Shown: positions 24,148-31,381 of the stretch, piece after piece
Position numbering within the stretch: position 1 is the stretch's first letter
Layout of the letters: the number at the start of each line of letters is the position of its first letter
Assembly (NCBI GenBank): GCA_030615555.1
Contig: JAUWZB010000001.1
Span: 1-38,066, forward strand
Direction of reading: 5' to 3'
DNA length: 38,066 nt
DNA from: Dehalococcoidales bacterium
GTDB taxonomy: Bacteria > Chloroflexota > Dehalococcoidia > E44-bin15
Notes under the pieces: model-generated
Databases searched by the model: none
Told to the model about the DNA's origin: nothing
The model's input: only the letters and a program-made list of their open reading frames with translations
Position numbers and translations under genes: made by a program

Positions 24148-26325
24148 TTAAGTCGGTGCACCGGCTCGAAGCGGACAAATGGTATGATAGGAGAGAGTCT
24201 TTTGGCAGATACCAGCCGGGCAGCGTCTATCAAGGATGTGTGCCTCAAAGTGGTCGCGGAAATGCTCTAGGGTGAACAGGACTATATCCGGGGCAGTTTT
24301 GCCAACGGGGCATTCCGAAGCCACTCTCATGGTGTCACCGAGCTCGAAGAGCAGATCGAGCATCTCGAGCTTGCCCCTGCCGGTGGCGATGTCATCCAGG
24401 AGGCTCACCATCTGGGCTATGCCCAAACGGCAGGGCGGGCATTTGGTGCAGGACTTGTTTTGGGCCGGAACAGTCATCGAGAAGCGGGCAAGCTCGACGG
24501 CGCAGACCGAGGTCTGTAGTTTAGTGACAAGGCGCTCAGGGACAAGCTCGGGGAGCGCTGCGCTGAGTGCCTCATAGCCGCCAGCATCATAGCCGGCGAC
24601 AGCCTCAAGACAAGGCAGGCACTTGTCCTCCAGGGCGTGATAAGCTACCAGCGCCTTACAAACCCCGGCAGGGCACCTTTTATCGATGATATGAGACTCA
24701 TACTCCTCCCGAAAATGGCGAAGGGTGGTTAGCACCGGATTGGGGGAGGTCTGACCCAGGCCGCATAGAGAAGCCGAGGCAACCATCTCCCCTAACTCTG
24801 CCAAGATATCGAGGTCCTCCATCGTCCCCTCACCCCGGCTGATCTTGGTCAGGATCGCCAGCATTGCGGGGATCCCAGCCCGGCAGGGTACACATTTACC
24901 GCAGGCCTCGTCCCTGGTGAAGCCGAGGAAGTATTTAGCCACATCCACCATGCAGCTATCCTCATCCATCACAACAAGCCCGCCAGAGCCCATAATAGCC
25001 CCGAGCGCAGTAACCGCTTCGTAATCGACCGGCACATCTATATGTTGAGCCGGGATAACACCCCCCGATGGCCCTCCTATCTGCACTGCCTTGTATTTCT
25101 TGCCATCGGGTATGCCACCGCCGATGTCGAAGACTATCTGTCCCAGTGGTGTCCCCAGGGGAACCTCGACCAGGCCAGTGTTGTTTATCTTGCCCACGAG
25201 GCACAGGGTTTTTGTGCCCTTGCTTCCCTCCGTGCCGACGCTTGCGAACCAATCAGCCCCCCGCACAATGATCTGCGGGACATCCGACCAGGTCTCTACG
25301 TTATTGAGGGTGGTCGGCTGGCCAAAAAGCCCCTTATTGGCTGGGAAGGGTGGCCTCTGCCTGGGATTTCCCCTCTTTCCTTCGATAGAGCCCAAGAGGG
25401 CTGTTTCCTCGCCACAGACAAAGGCTCCGGCACCGGGGAAGATGTCAAGGGAGAACTCGAAACCAGTGCCCAGGATGTTCTTGCCCAGAAAGCCATATTC
25501 CCGCGCCTGAGCTATGGCGTGGCTTAAGGTCTCGATGGCAAGGGGATATTCAGCCCGAATATAGGCATAGCCCTGGCGCACATTGCCTATGGCGTAGGCC
25601 CCGATTACCATACCTTCAATTATCGAATGGGGGTTGCCCTCAAGAACAGCCCGGTTCATGTAAGCACCTGGGTCACCCTCGTCCCCATTACAAACTACGT
25701 ATTTCTCCTCCCCTGGTGAGCTACGGACAAAGCCCCACTTTCTAGCTGTGGGGAAGCCTGCGCCTCCCCGCCCCCGCAATCCCGCCTTACCGACCTCCTC
25801 AATAACCTCCTCAGGCCTCATCCCGGTCAAAACCTTGGCCAGGGCTTGATAGCCATCTCTGGCAATATACTCCTCGATATTCGTCGGGTCGAGGTCCTGG
25901 TTATGCATTACCCTGATCTCTTGAAGCTTAAGCAAGGGGACAGCCTCATCCAGAGTCCATTCCCCAACCACCTTTCCCCCTACAAGGTGCTGCTCCACGA
26001 TCTGGGGAACCTTGTCCTCGGTGACATCGGTGTAAATCACCCTCTTCTGCCCTGGGGTGATAACCGTGACCACCGGCTCCACACCGCACAATCCGATGCA
26101 GGCTGCCCTGAGTATAACGACATCGGATAGCTTGCGGGCTTCAACCTCCCGGAGAAAGGCTTCCAGGACCTTATTTGCCCCTGAAGAAATGCCACATGTC
26201 CCCAGGTGAACCTTAACCTGGATCTTCTCTCCTCGTTCCGCCAGCTTCCTTCGAGCTTGCTCCCTCAAATTCTGCAGCTCTTCTACAGACGCAAGTGGCT
26301 TCACTTCACACTCTTCCTTATTCAT
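24148..26325 (-). CDS. hoxF: HoxF/NuoF-type NADH-binding subunit with a duplicated C-terminal cluster domain
   Basis: The product has 725 residues. Thioredoxin-like 2Fe-2S domain, residues ~35-125 (LGTCGISSGAN; ACIGLCGVEP). NuoF core ~150-470, with the NADH/FMN glycine loop GRGGAGFPTARKW and the GEETALLGSIEGKRG segment, then an SLBB domain. N3-type cluster motif at ~475 (CGKCVPCRAG), with its partner Cys in LCGLGQ. A second copy of the same ~90-residue module appears at ~620-710 (CTKCPPCRLGIAQM; HILDRRCPAGIC). The first copy has the same HIIDKRCPAGVC ending, so the tail is an internal duplication, which is unusual. It oxidises or reduces NAD(H) and links to FdhA and HoxU. It overlaps hoxE by 8 bases. 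Confidence 0.93.
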   Translation of the reverse strand: MNKEECEVKPLASVEELQNLREQARRKLAERGEKIQVKVHLGTCGISSGANKVLEAFLREVEARKLSDVVILRAACIGLCGVEPVVTVITPGQKRVIYTDVTEDKVPQIVEQHLVGGKVVGEWTLDEAVPLLKLQEIRVMHNQDLDPTNIEEYIARDGYQALAKVLTGMRPEEVIEEVGKAGLRGRGGAGFPTARKWGFVRSSPGEEKYVVCNGDEGDPGAYMNRAVLEGNPHSIIEGMVIGAYAIGNVRQGYAYIRAEYPLAIETLSHAIAQAREYGFLGKNILGTGFEFSLDIFPGAGAFVCGEETALLGSIEGKRGNPRQRPPFPANKGLFGQPTTLNNVETWSDVPQIIVRGADWFASVGTEGSKGTKTLCLVGKINNTGLVEVPLGTPLGQIVFDIGGGIPDGKKYKAVQIGGPSGGVIPAQHIDVPVDYEAVTALGAIMGSGGLVVMDEDSCMVDVAKYFLGFTRDEACGKCVPCRAGIPAMLAILTKISRGEGTMEDLDILAELGEMVASASLCGLGQTSPNPVLTTLRHFREEYESHIIDKRCPAGVCKALVAYHALEDKCLPCLEAVAGYDAGGYEALSAALPELVPERLVTKLQTSVCAVELARFSMTVPAQNKSCTKCPPCRLGIAQMVSLLDDIATGRGKLEMLDLLFELGDTMRVASECPVGKTAPDIVLFTLEHFRDHFEAHILDRRCPAGICQKTLSYHTICPLRAGAPT

Positions 26326-26830
26326 AGGGACTAAGGATGTCTTTTATCTCGCCGGGCTTGACCTTCCTATGGACATCATCCCCGATAGCCATTACCGGGG
26401 ATAGCCCACAACAGCCCAGGCAGCGGACAGTTTCCAGGGAGAATTTACCGTCTGGGGTGATGCCCTCAGGTTCAAGGCCAGAGTCTTTCTTCAAGGTATC
26501 GAGGAGCCTCTGACCTCCCTTAACATAGCAACTGGTGCCCAGGCAAATCTGGATGACATGCCTGCCCTTGGGCACCATGGTGAAGAAGTGATAGAAACTG
26601 ACTATTCCATATAGTTCGCTCAGGGGGATCTTTAAGTCCCTGGAGATGGTTTTTAGCACCGGTGGTGGCAGGTAGCCAATTAGCCCCTGTGCCTGTTGCA
26701 ACACCCGAATGAGAGTGCCAGCTTGTCCCCCCGTATCGTCGATTACCCTCTGGATTTGTCTGAAAATCCTCCCCGCATACCCAGCGCCAATCTCTTCTCT
26801 TGCTGGCGCCTCAGTCTCAATTCTTTCCAT
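26318..26830 (-). CDS. hoxE: HoxE/NuoE-type 2Fe-2S subunit
   Basis: The product has 170 residues with AGGAGG upstream of the ATG. The thioredoxin-fold 2Fe-2S ligands are seen as CLGTSCYVKGG and CLGCCGLSPV, the standard four-cysteine set. The N-terminal helical part (ALQQAQGLIGYLPPPV-like) is typical of NuoE. It accepts electrons from the FMN of HoxF and may take part in flavin-based bifurcation, as in HydC/HoxE-type enzymes. It is the first gene of the operon. A candidate -24/-12 element sits ~90 bases upstream of its start. Confidence 0.93.
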   Translation of the reverse strand: MERIETEAPAREEIGAGYAGRIFRQIQRVIDDTGGQAGTLIRVLQQAQGLIGYLPPPVLKTISRDLKIPLSELYGIVSFYHFFTMVPKGRHVIQICLGTSCYVKGGQRLLDTLKKDSGLEPEGITPDGKFSLETVRCLGCCGLSPVMAIGDDVHRKVKPGEIKDILSPYE

Positions 26831-26917
26831 CCGTGGCCTCCTCTTTAGAAATAGCTATCGGTCCAATTGGCTAAGCCGATCCTTCGGGATGCAGTATAAC
26901 CACAAGGGGGCATGTGT

Positions 26918-26933
26918 AGCAACCTAGTATCCT
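26918..26933 (-). promoter_or_regulatory. Candidate sigma-54 promoter of the hox/fdh operon
   Basis: On the minus strand AGGATACTAGGTTGCT keeps GG and the full TTGCT -12 box at correct spacing (7 of 12 defined positions). It would start transcription near 26905, leaving a 75-base leader before hoxE. The -24 half is weak, so this is a hypothesis raised mainly by the presence of a local sigma-54 and activator. Confidence 0.35.
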
Positions 26934-26986
26934 GCCCCGACCACGCATGCCAGTGAATGGCACCGCATGACTCAGACTCAGGGTTA

Positions 26987-27412
26987 CTAGCTAGCTCCAG
27001 ACTTTTCCTTCTCCACTAGCTGCTCTATTGCTCTGAGAGAGGTATCGATGCCCTTGCCAAAGAGCTTTATCTGTATCGGCTTACCACCACCCCACCTTTT
27101 GTAAACCCGGCACACTTGGCAAATGCTGGTGTCGTCGCCTCTTGCCCCGTAATCGTCAAGCTTGCAGTAGGTCCCCTCTATCTCCCAGCAGGGCAAAGAT
27201 TGGTACTTGGGCGCGGGACACTCATTCCTGATCATCTCCGGGCATTGGCACATCTCCCAGCAGGGTCTCTTGCCTTCCCAGAAACCCCCGCTCGGTTCAA
27301 GCGGGATCTTCCCCTTTACTTCTGCGATGATCCTCTCTATCTCGGCGATGTCCTCTACACTCGTAACCCCCTTAAGAACCTCTTCCACTTGTTCAACCAC
27401 TTTCGACTTCAT
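26987..27412 (-). CDS. Cys-rich 'two-CW'-type small protein
   Basis: The product has 141 residues, with a strong ribosome site (AAGGAGGAAGGAGG) upstream of the ATG. After a helical N-terminus (~1-40) comes a Cys-rich module: RPCWEMCQCPEMIRNECPA, LPCWEIEGTYC, and CQVCRVYKRWG, with two CWE motifs and about nine cysteines. A helical C-terminus follows. The pattern is like the family annotated 'two-CW domain' in anaerobic bacteria, often found with sensors and redox operons; it probably binds zinc or iron-sulfur. No enzyme function is known to me. It lies upstream of and co-directional with hoxE, separated by ~155 bases that contain a candidate promoter. It could belong to the same regulon. Confidence 0.7.
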   Translation of the reverse strand: MKSKVVEQVEEVLKGVTSVEDIAEIERIIAEVKGKIPLEPSGGFWEGKRPCWEMCQCPEMIRNECPAPKYQSLPCWEIEGTYCKLDDYGARGDDTSICQVCRVYKRWGGGKPIQIKLFGKGIDTSLRAIEQLVEKEKSGAS

Positions 27413-27547
27413 TCCTCCTTCCTCCTTTCCCCCATTATTTGATCGTGTGGGTCTCCTTAAACTGTAATACCTTCTTCACCATCTCCCGTGGCCTTCTATC
27501 TTTTCCAATTTTATTTAACAATATCGGGAATCTAACGCCATCCCTCT

Positions 27548-27568
27548 TAGTGCCTATTTTTGGCTTTG
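27548..27568 (+). promoter_or_regulatory. 21-bp element shared by both NarL-type systems (copy 2)
   Basis: This site matches 5335-5355 (minus strand) at 18 of 21 positions, core GCCTATTTTTGGCT here. It lies 134 bases before the regulator ATG at 27702, in the same relative orientation as copy 1. Confidence 0.5.
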
Positions 27569-27654
27569 CTTAAACGCAAGCAGCCCCGCACTGGCTAAGC
27601 CTTTATAACTAGGTATTTCCACCATAGAGGTTGCCCTTACAGAGGCGCTGCAAG

Positions 27655-27683
27655 TTGAAGATATGAGTAGGATGGACTACAAT
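27655..27683 (+). promoter_or_regulatory. Possible sigma-70 promoter of the second NarL-type system
   Basis: TTGAAG (27655-27660), 17-base spacer, TACAAT (27678-27683). The predicted start near 27690 would leave only ~12 bases before the ATG at 27702, with GGGAGG at the extreme 5' end. The site is plausible but tight; a TATAAC at ~27604 lacks a good -35. Confidence 0.35.
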
Positions 27684-27701
27684 TGTAATGGGAGGCACGT
27701 T

Positions 27702-28367
27702 ATGGGAAGAATCAGGATCCTGCTCGTCGAAGATCATGTAGTAGTACGACAAGGTACTCGCCAACTTCTGGAGCGTGAGCACGACCTAGAGGTCGTCGGC
27801 GAGGCTGGCGATGGCGAGGAGGCGGTGCATTTGGCGAGCCAGCTTAAGCCTGATGTGGTCATCATGGATGTCGCCATGCCTAAACTCAGTGGCATCGAAG
27901 CTACCAGGCAGGTCAAGGAACTATTGCCCTCAGCTATAGTGCTCGTTCTCACCAGCTATGATTATGATGAGTATATTTTCAGCCTGCTGGAAGCAGGCGC
28001 CGCTGGCTATCTACTGAAGGATGTGAGCGGCGATGAGCTGATTGATGCAATCCGAGCAGTCTACACCGGAGAACCGGTGCTTCACCCGATAGTCGTTCGT
28101 AAGTTGATGACCCGCTTTAAATCCCAGGCTGCCACAACTGCTGGGGCCCGCCCCCAGGAGCTTCTAAGCCAACGCGAGCTGGAAGTGCTCAAGCTGGCAG
28201 CGAGGGGTATGAGTAACAAGGACATCGGCGAGGCGCTTTTCATCAGTGTGCGCACGGTTCAGGCCCACCTGAGGAGCATCTTTAATAAGCTGGGAGTGGG
28301 CTCCCGCTCTGAGGCAGTATTGTATGTGCTGAAAAGGGGTTGGTTTACCCTGGAAGACCTCCCTTGA
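27702..28367 (+). CDS. NarL/FixJ-family response regulator 2
   Basis: The product is 221 residues from the ATG at 27702 (GGGAGG 6 bases upstream). A longer reading from 27663 would begin within a candidate promoter. The receiver carries EDH at 10-12, D56 in DVVIMDVAMP and Lys in GYLLKDV. The LuxR HTH (LSQRELEVLKLAARGMSNKDIGEALFISVRTVQAHL) ends the protein. It is paralogous along its length to the regulator at 4526-5188, down to the shared ending (GW..LEDLP). It is co-transcribed with the kinase 27 bases downstream and diverges from the two-CW and hox/fdh genes, which are therefore likely targets. Confidence 0.93.
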   Translation: MGRIRILLVEDHVVVRQGTRQLLEREHDLEVVGEAGDGEEAVHLASQLKPDVVIMDVAMPKLSGIEATRQVKELLPSAIVLVLTSYDYDEYIFSLLEAGAAGYLLKDVSGDELIDAIRAVYTGEPVLHPIVVRKLMTRFKSQAATTAGARPQELLSQRELEVLKLAARGMSNKDIGEALFISVRTVQAHLRSIFNKLGVGSRSEAVLYVLKRGWFTLEDLP

Positions 28368-28394
28368 CAAATCGAGCATTTTGAGGCTTGACCA

Positions 28395-30803
28395 ATGAAA
28401 ATCCTGCGAAGTCGCCATTTCTGGCTGATCCTGATCGTGTTTGTGCTTTGCAGTCTCCTGCACTATGTTGAGCAGATAGGCATCGGGAGCACGACACCTC
28501 CTAGCCTCCACTTTGGCCTGACGCGACATGCCTTGGAGCGCATCCTTTTTTTGCTGCCCATAATCTATGCTAGCTTTGTCTTCGGGCTAACTGCGGGGTT
28601 GGCTACCTCCTTTGCTGCCTTGGTCGTTATGTTGCCCAGGGCGCTCCTCATCTCGCCTGTTCCTGCAGATGCCTCTCTTGAGACAGGCGGCGTCGTTGTG
28701 GTAGGTACACTTGCTACTCTGTGGCTTTGGACACGAGCCAACGAGAGAGAAAAATTCCGAGCAGCATTAGCGGAACTGGAGTCAGCGCACCAGTTGCTCC
28801 AGTACCATGTTCGGTCTGCGCGGAATAATGAAAAGCGGCTGACTATGCTTAATGCTATCTCTACCGTGCTCACCGAGTCTTTGGAGCTTGAGAATGTCCT
28901 ACACAGGGCCACTCATATGGTCATGGAGCTAATGGACGTAGAGGTCACCCTGATATTTTCTCTGGATGAGGAAACCCAGGAACTGGTGCTTGTTGCCTAC
29001 GAAGGTGTCTCCGATGAATTCGCCCGGGCCGTGGACAGGATGAAGGTCGGCGAAGGCTTTAATGGGGAAGTGGCCAAGACGGGCCAACCCATGGTAGTGG
29101 AAGATACCTCCCGTGACCCTAGGCTAACCAGGCCTGAGGTTAAGAAAATGAAAATCCAAAGCCAGCTCATTTTACCCCTGACTCTTAGAGACCGCGTTAC
29201 GGGCACGCTTTGTGTGGCTATGCGCCGCCCCAAGCAATTTCTTCCCGAAGAAATAGAGCTGCTTAGTGCTGTCGCTACCCAGATAGGCACCGCTATTGAG
29301 AATGCACATCTTTATGAGAAGGAGCGTCTCACGGCACAAAGATTGGCTGTGTCAGAGAGGAACTATCGGGAGCTATTTGAGAACGCCACTGATGCCATCT
29401 GGGTTCACGATCTTACCGGTAATATTATCGCCGCCAATAAGGCTGCTGAAAAACTCACCGGGTATAGCGTAGCAGAACTGACCAAAATGAACGTAAGGGC
29501 TTTTCTGTCGGATGAAGACCTTGATGTAGCCGGACAGACCCGGCGCAAGTTGCTCGAGAAGGAACCCATGGAACAACCCTATGAGCAGCGCCTGATCAGG
29601 AAAGACGGGACAAAGGCGCTTCTAAAGTTGGCCACCAGTTTAATTACAGAGGAGGGGAAGCCCACTGGCTTCCAGCATATAGCGAGGGATGTCACCAAGG
29701 AAAGGCAGGCGGAGGAGGCGCTGAAGGAGAGGGAGAGAGAGCTTTCGCAGATAGTTGAGGGAAGCTCAGTGCCAACCTTTGTAATCAACAATGAGCACAC
29801 CATCACCCACTGGAACAAAGCTTGTGAGAATCTGACCGGTGTTTCTGCAGGTGAAGTGGTTGGCACCAAAAGACAGTGGTTGGCTTTCTATTCTGAAGAA
29901 AGACCGGTCATGGCTGACCTCGTAGTGGATAAGGTGTCAGAGGAGGAAATCGCCGGGCTTTACCGCAGCAAATATGGAAAATCCGCTCTTATTGAGGGAG
30001 CATACGAGGCCGAGGATTTCTTCCCCCATCTCGGGGAGAGAGGGAAATGGCTTTTCTTTACTGCAGCACCATTGAGAGACCATGAGGGAAAGGTCTTTGG
30101 AGCGATAGAAACGTTGCAGGATGTCACCGAGACGAGGAGGATGCAGGACAACCTGCGCTATTATCTCCAGGAGATTACTAGGGCCCAGGAAGAAGAACGC
30201 AAGCGCATTGCCCGAGAGCTTCATGATGATACTGCTCAGGCTCTTTATGCCCTTAACCGCGAGGCGGACAATTTCCTTCGAAGTAATCCAAATCTGCCAG
30301 CAGACAATGCTGCGTTCTTAAGGGACTTGAACAAACAGATTAGGGAGGTCTTACAGGAGGTACGGCGCTTCGGTCAAGACCTAAGGCCACCCATGCTGGA
30401 TGATTTAGGATTTTTGGCAGCACTGCGCTGGTTGGTGGGTGAGCTCAAAGAACAATACGGGATAGAGGCAGATGTAACAGTGTCTGGCATTGAGCGACGC
30501 TTCTCGGCAGAGACAGAGCTAACAATTTTCCGCATAGTCCAGGAGGCACTAAGAAATGTCGAGAAGCATGCTCAGGCCTCAAAAGTGGAGGTTGTGATAG
30601 AATTTGGCGAAGGTAAAACGAGGGTATCTATTTGCGACAATGGTAAAGGGTTTGATTTGGGAGGAAGTTTGGCCGAGCTACCTCGCGTGGGCAAGCTCGG
30701 GCTCGCTGGAATGGAGGAGAGGGCGCGGCTACTCGGGGGCAACCTAAGACTACAATCGGAGCTAGGCAAAGGGACAGCAGTAGAAGTAGAAGTACCAGTT
30801 TGA
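28395..30803 (+). CDS. Membrane-bound sensor histidine kinase 2 (GAF-PAS-PAS-HisKA_3-HATPase)
   Basis: The product has 802 residues. Membrane segments lie at ~8-25, ~50-90 and ~100-115. A GAF domain spans ~150-310 (MLNAISTVLTESLELENVL onward). PAS1 spans ~322-445 (NYRELFENATDAIWVHDL). PAS2 spans ~450-585, with a long insert containing GERGKWLFFTAAPL. HisKA_3 carries phospho-acceptor His610 (RKRIARELHDDTAQAL), and the HATPase_c ends DNGKGFDLGGSL and GLAGMEERARLLGG. It resembles kinase 1 but has an extra PAS domain. Bases 30640-30741 recur at 1531-1632. It is the cognate kinase of the regulator just upstream. It is terminated by a hairpin at 30903-30938. Confidence 0.93.
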   Translation: MKILRSRHFWLILIVFVLCSLLHYVEQIGIGSTTPPSLHFGLTRHALERILFLLPIIYASFVFGLTAGLATSFAALVVMLPRALLISPVPADASLETGGVVVVGTLATLWLWTRANEREKFRAALAELESAHQLLQYHVRSARNNEKRLTMLNAISTVLTESLELENVLHRATHMVMELMDVEVTLIFSLDEETQELVLVAYEGVSDEFARAVDRMKVGEGFNGEVAKTGQPMVVEDTSRDPRLTRPEVKKMKIQSQLILPLTLRDRVTGTLCVAMRRPKQFLPEEIELLSAVATQIGTAIENAHLYEKERLTAQRLAVSERNYRELFENATDAIWVHDLTGNIIAANKAAEKLTGYSVAELTKMNVRAFLSDEDLDVAGQTRRKLLEKEPMEQPYEQRLIRKDGTKALLKLATSLITEEGKPTGFQHIARDVTKERQAEEALKERERELSQIVEGSSVPTFVINNEHTITHWNKACENLTGVSAGEVVGTKRQWLAFYSEERPVMADLVVDKVSEEEIAGLYRSKYGKSALIEGAYEAEDFFPHLGERGKWLFFTAAPLRDHEGKVFGAIETLQDVTETRRMQDNLRYYLQEITRAQEEERKRIARELHDDTAQALYALNREADNFLRSNPNLPADNAAFLRDLNKQIREVLQEVRRFGQDLRPPMLDDLGFLAALRWLVGELKEQYGIEADVTVSGIERRFSAETELTIFRIVQEALRNVEKHAQASKVEVVIEFGEGKTRVSICDNGKGFDLGGSLAELPRVGKLGLAGMEERARLLGGNLRLQSELGKGTAVEVEVPV
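30640..30741 (+). repeat. 102-bp direct repeat, right copy
   Basis: This lies within the HATPase_c coding region of kinase 2. The left copy is at 1531-1632 in a non-coding remnant. Confidence 0.95.
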
Positions 30804-30902
30804 TTTGCTGATATGGCAACAGCACCCACTGGATGACAGTTCCATTCCCATTTGGTTTGCCATTGCACAGAAGTCCAGAAGGTTCAACTTAGGCACACAA
30901 AG

Positions 30903-30938
30903 AGGCCGGGTATCCACAAGATACCTGGCCTTTGTTTT
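30903..30938 (+). terminator. Rho-independent terminator of kinase 2
   Basis: A 12-bp stem (30903-30914 with 30920-30931, one G-T pair), a 5-base loop, then TTGTTTT. Confidence 0.8.
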
Positions 30939-31221
30939 AGAACCCCAGCCGGAGTTGCCTCGACGCTTTTGCAGCCTCCCCATGAGGAGCTTATAGAAAA
31001 AAGGGGGCGCAACGGGCTCGATTGGGTGCTTTACAAAGCTGGTGATAACTCTACTTGACCAGAGGTGATGGACTATCTCTGAGCCGAGCAAGATCAGGAC
31101 TTGAACAAGAAGCCATTTTGTTTGATCAGGTGCTGGCGTAACAGAGGAAACAATTCTTCGCTTCGCTCCCTCCCGCCGACTGAGAAGGCTCACCAGAGTG
31201 GTCAGAAGGTCAGTCAAGAGA

Positions 31222-31256
31222 GTGGGGCGTGGGTTCGAATCCCTCCAGGGACGCCA
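31222..31256 (+). other. tRNA 3'-end fragment (T arm, acceptor strand and CCA)
   Basis: Geometry is exact for a tRNA end: 5-base stem, TTCGAAT loop, CCCTC, acceptor strand CAGGGAC, discriminator G, CCA. One T-stem pair is a T-T mismatch. The matching 5' acceptor (GTCCCTG) and a D arm are not found in the preceding 130 bases. The rest of 30940-31284 shows no gene. The antisense reads WRDSNPRP, a familiar artefact of translated tRNA ends. Confidence 0.5.
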
Positions 31257-31284
31257 GTTATAACGCAACGCCGTCTTATCCCCC

Positions 31285-31313
31285 AATCCCGGGCAAAATG
31301 CCCGGGATTTTTG
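31285..31313. terminator. Strong hairpin terminator
   Basis: An 11-bp perfect stem (AATCCCGGGCA and complement) with a 3-base loop, followed on the plus strand by TTTTT-rich sequence. It follows the tRNA-like fragment directly and could once have terminated that transcript. It also faces the end of the tilS operon, though the minus-strand T run is poor. Confidence 0.75.
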
Positions 31314-31381
31314 CTAAAAGACTGATTGCTCCGGCAAAAAGAGGCTCGAAGAGCAACTCATAGGCTGCCCCATATTGGGGA

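Noticed and set aside
31160..31256. Complete tRNA-Ser or tRNA-Leu gene
   Set aside because: The size would fit, but the 5' acceptor GTCCCTG and a recognisable D arm are absent, and the T stem has a mismatch. Kept only as a 3' fragment.
30762..31286. 174-residue minus-strand ORF
   Set aside because: It begins with WRPWRDSNPRP, a known artefact of translating a tRNA 3' end antisense. It overlaps the kinase end and a terminator and has no domain.
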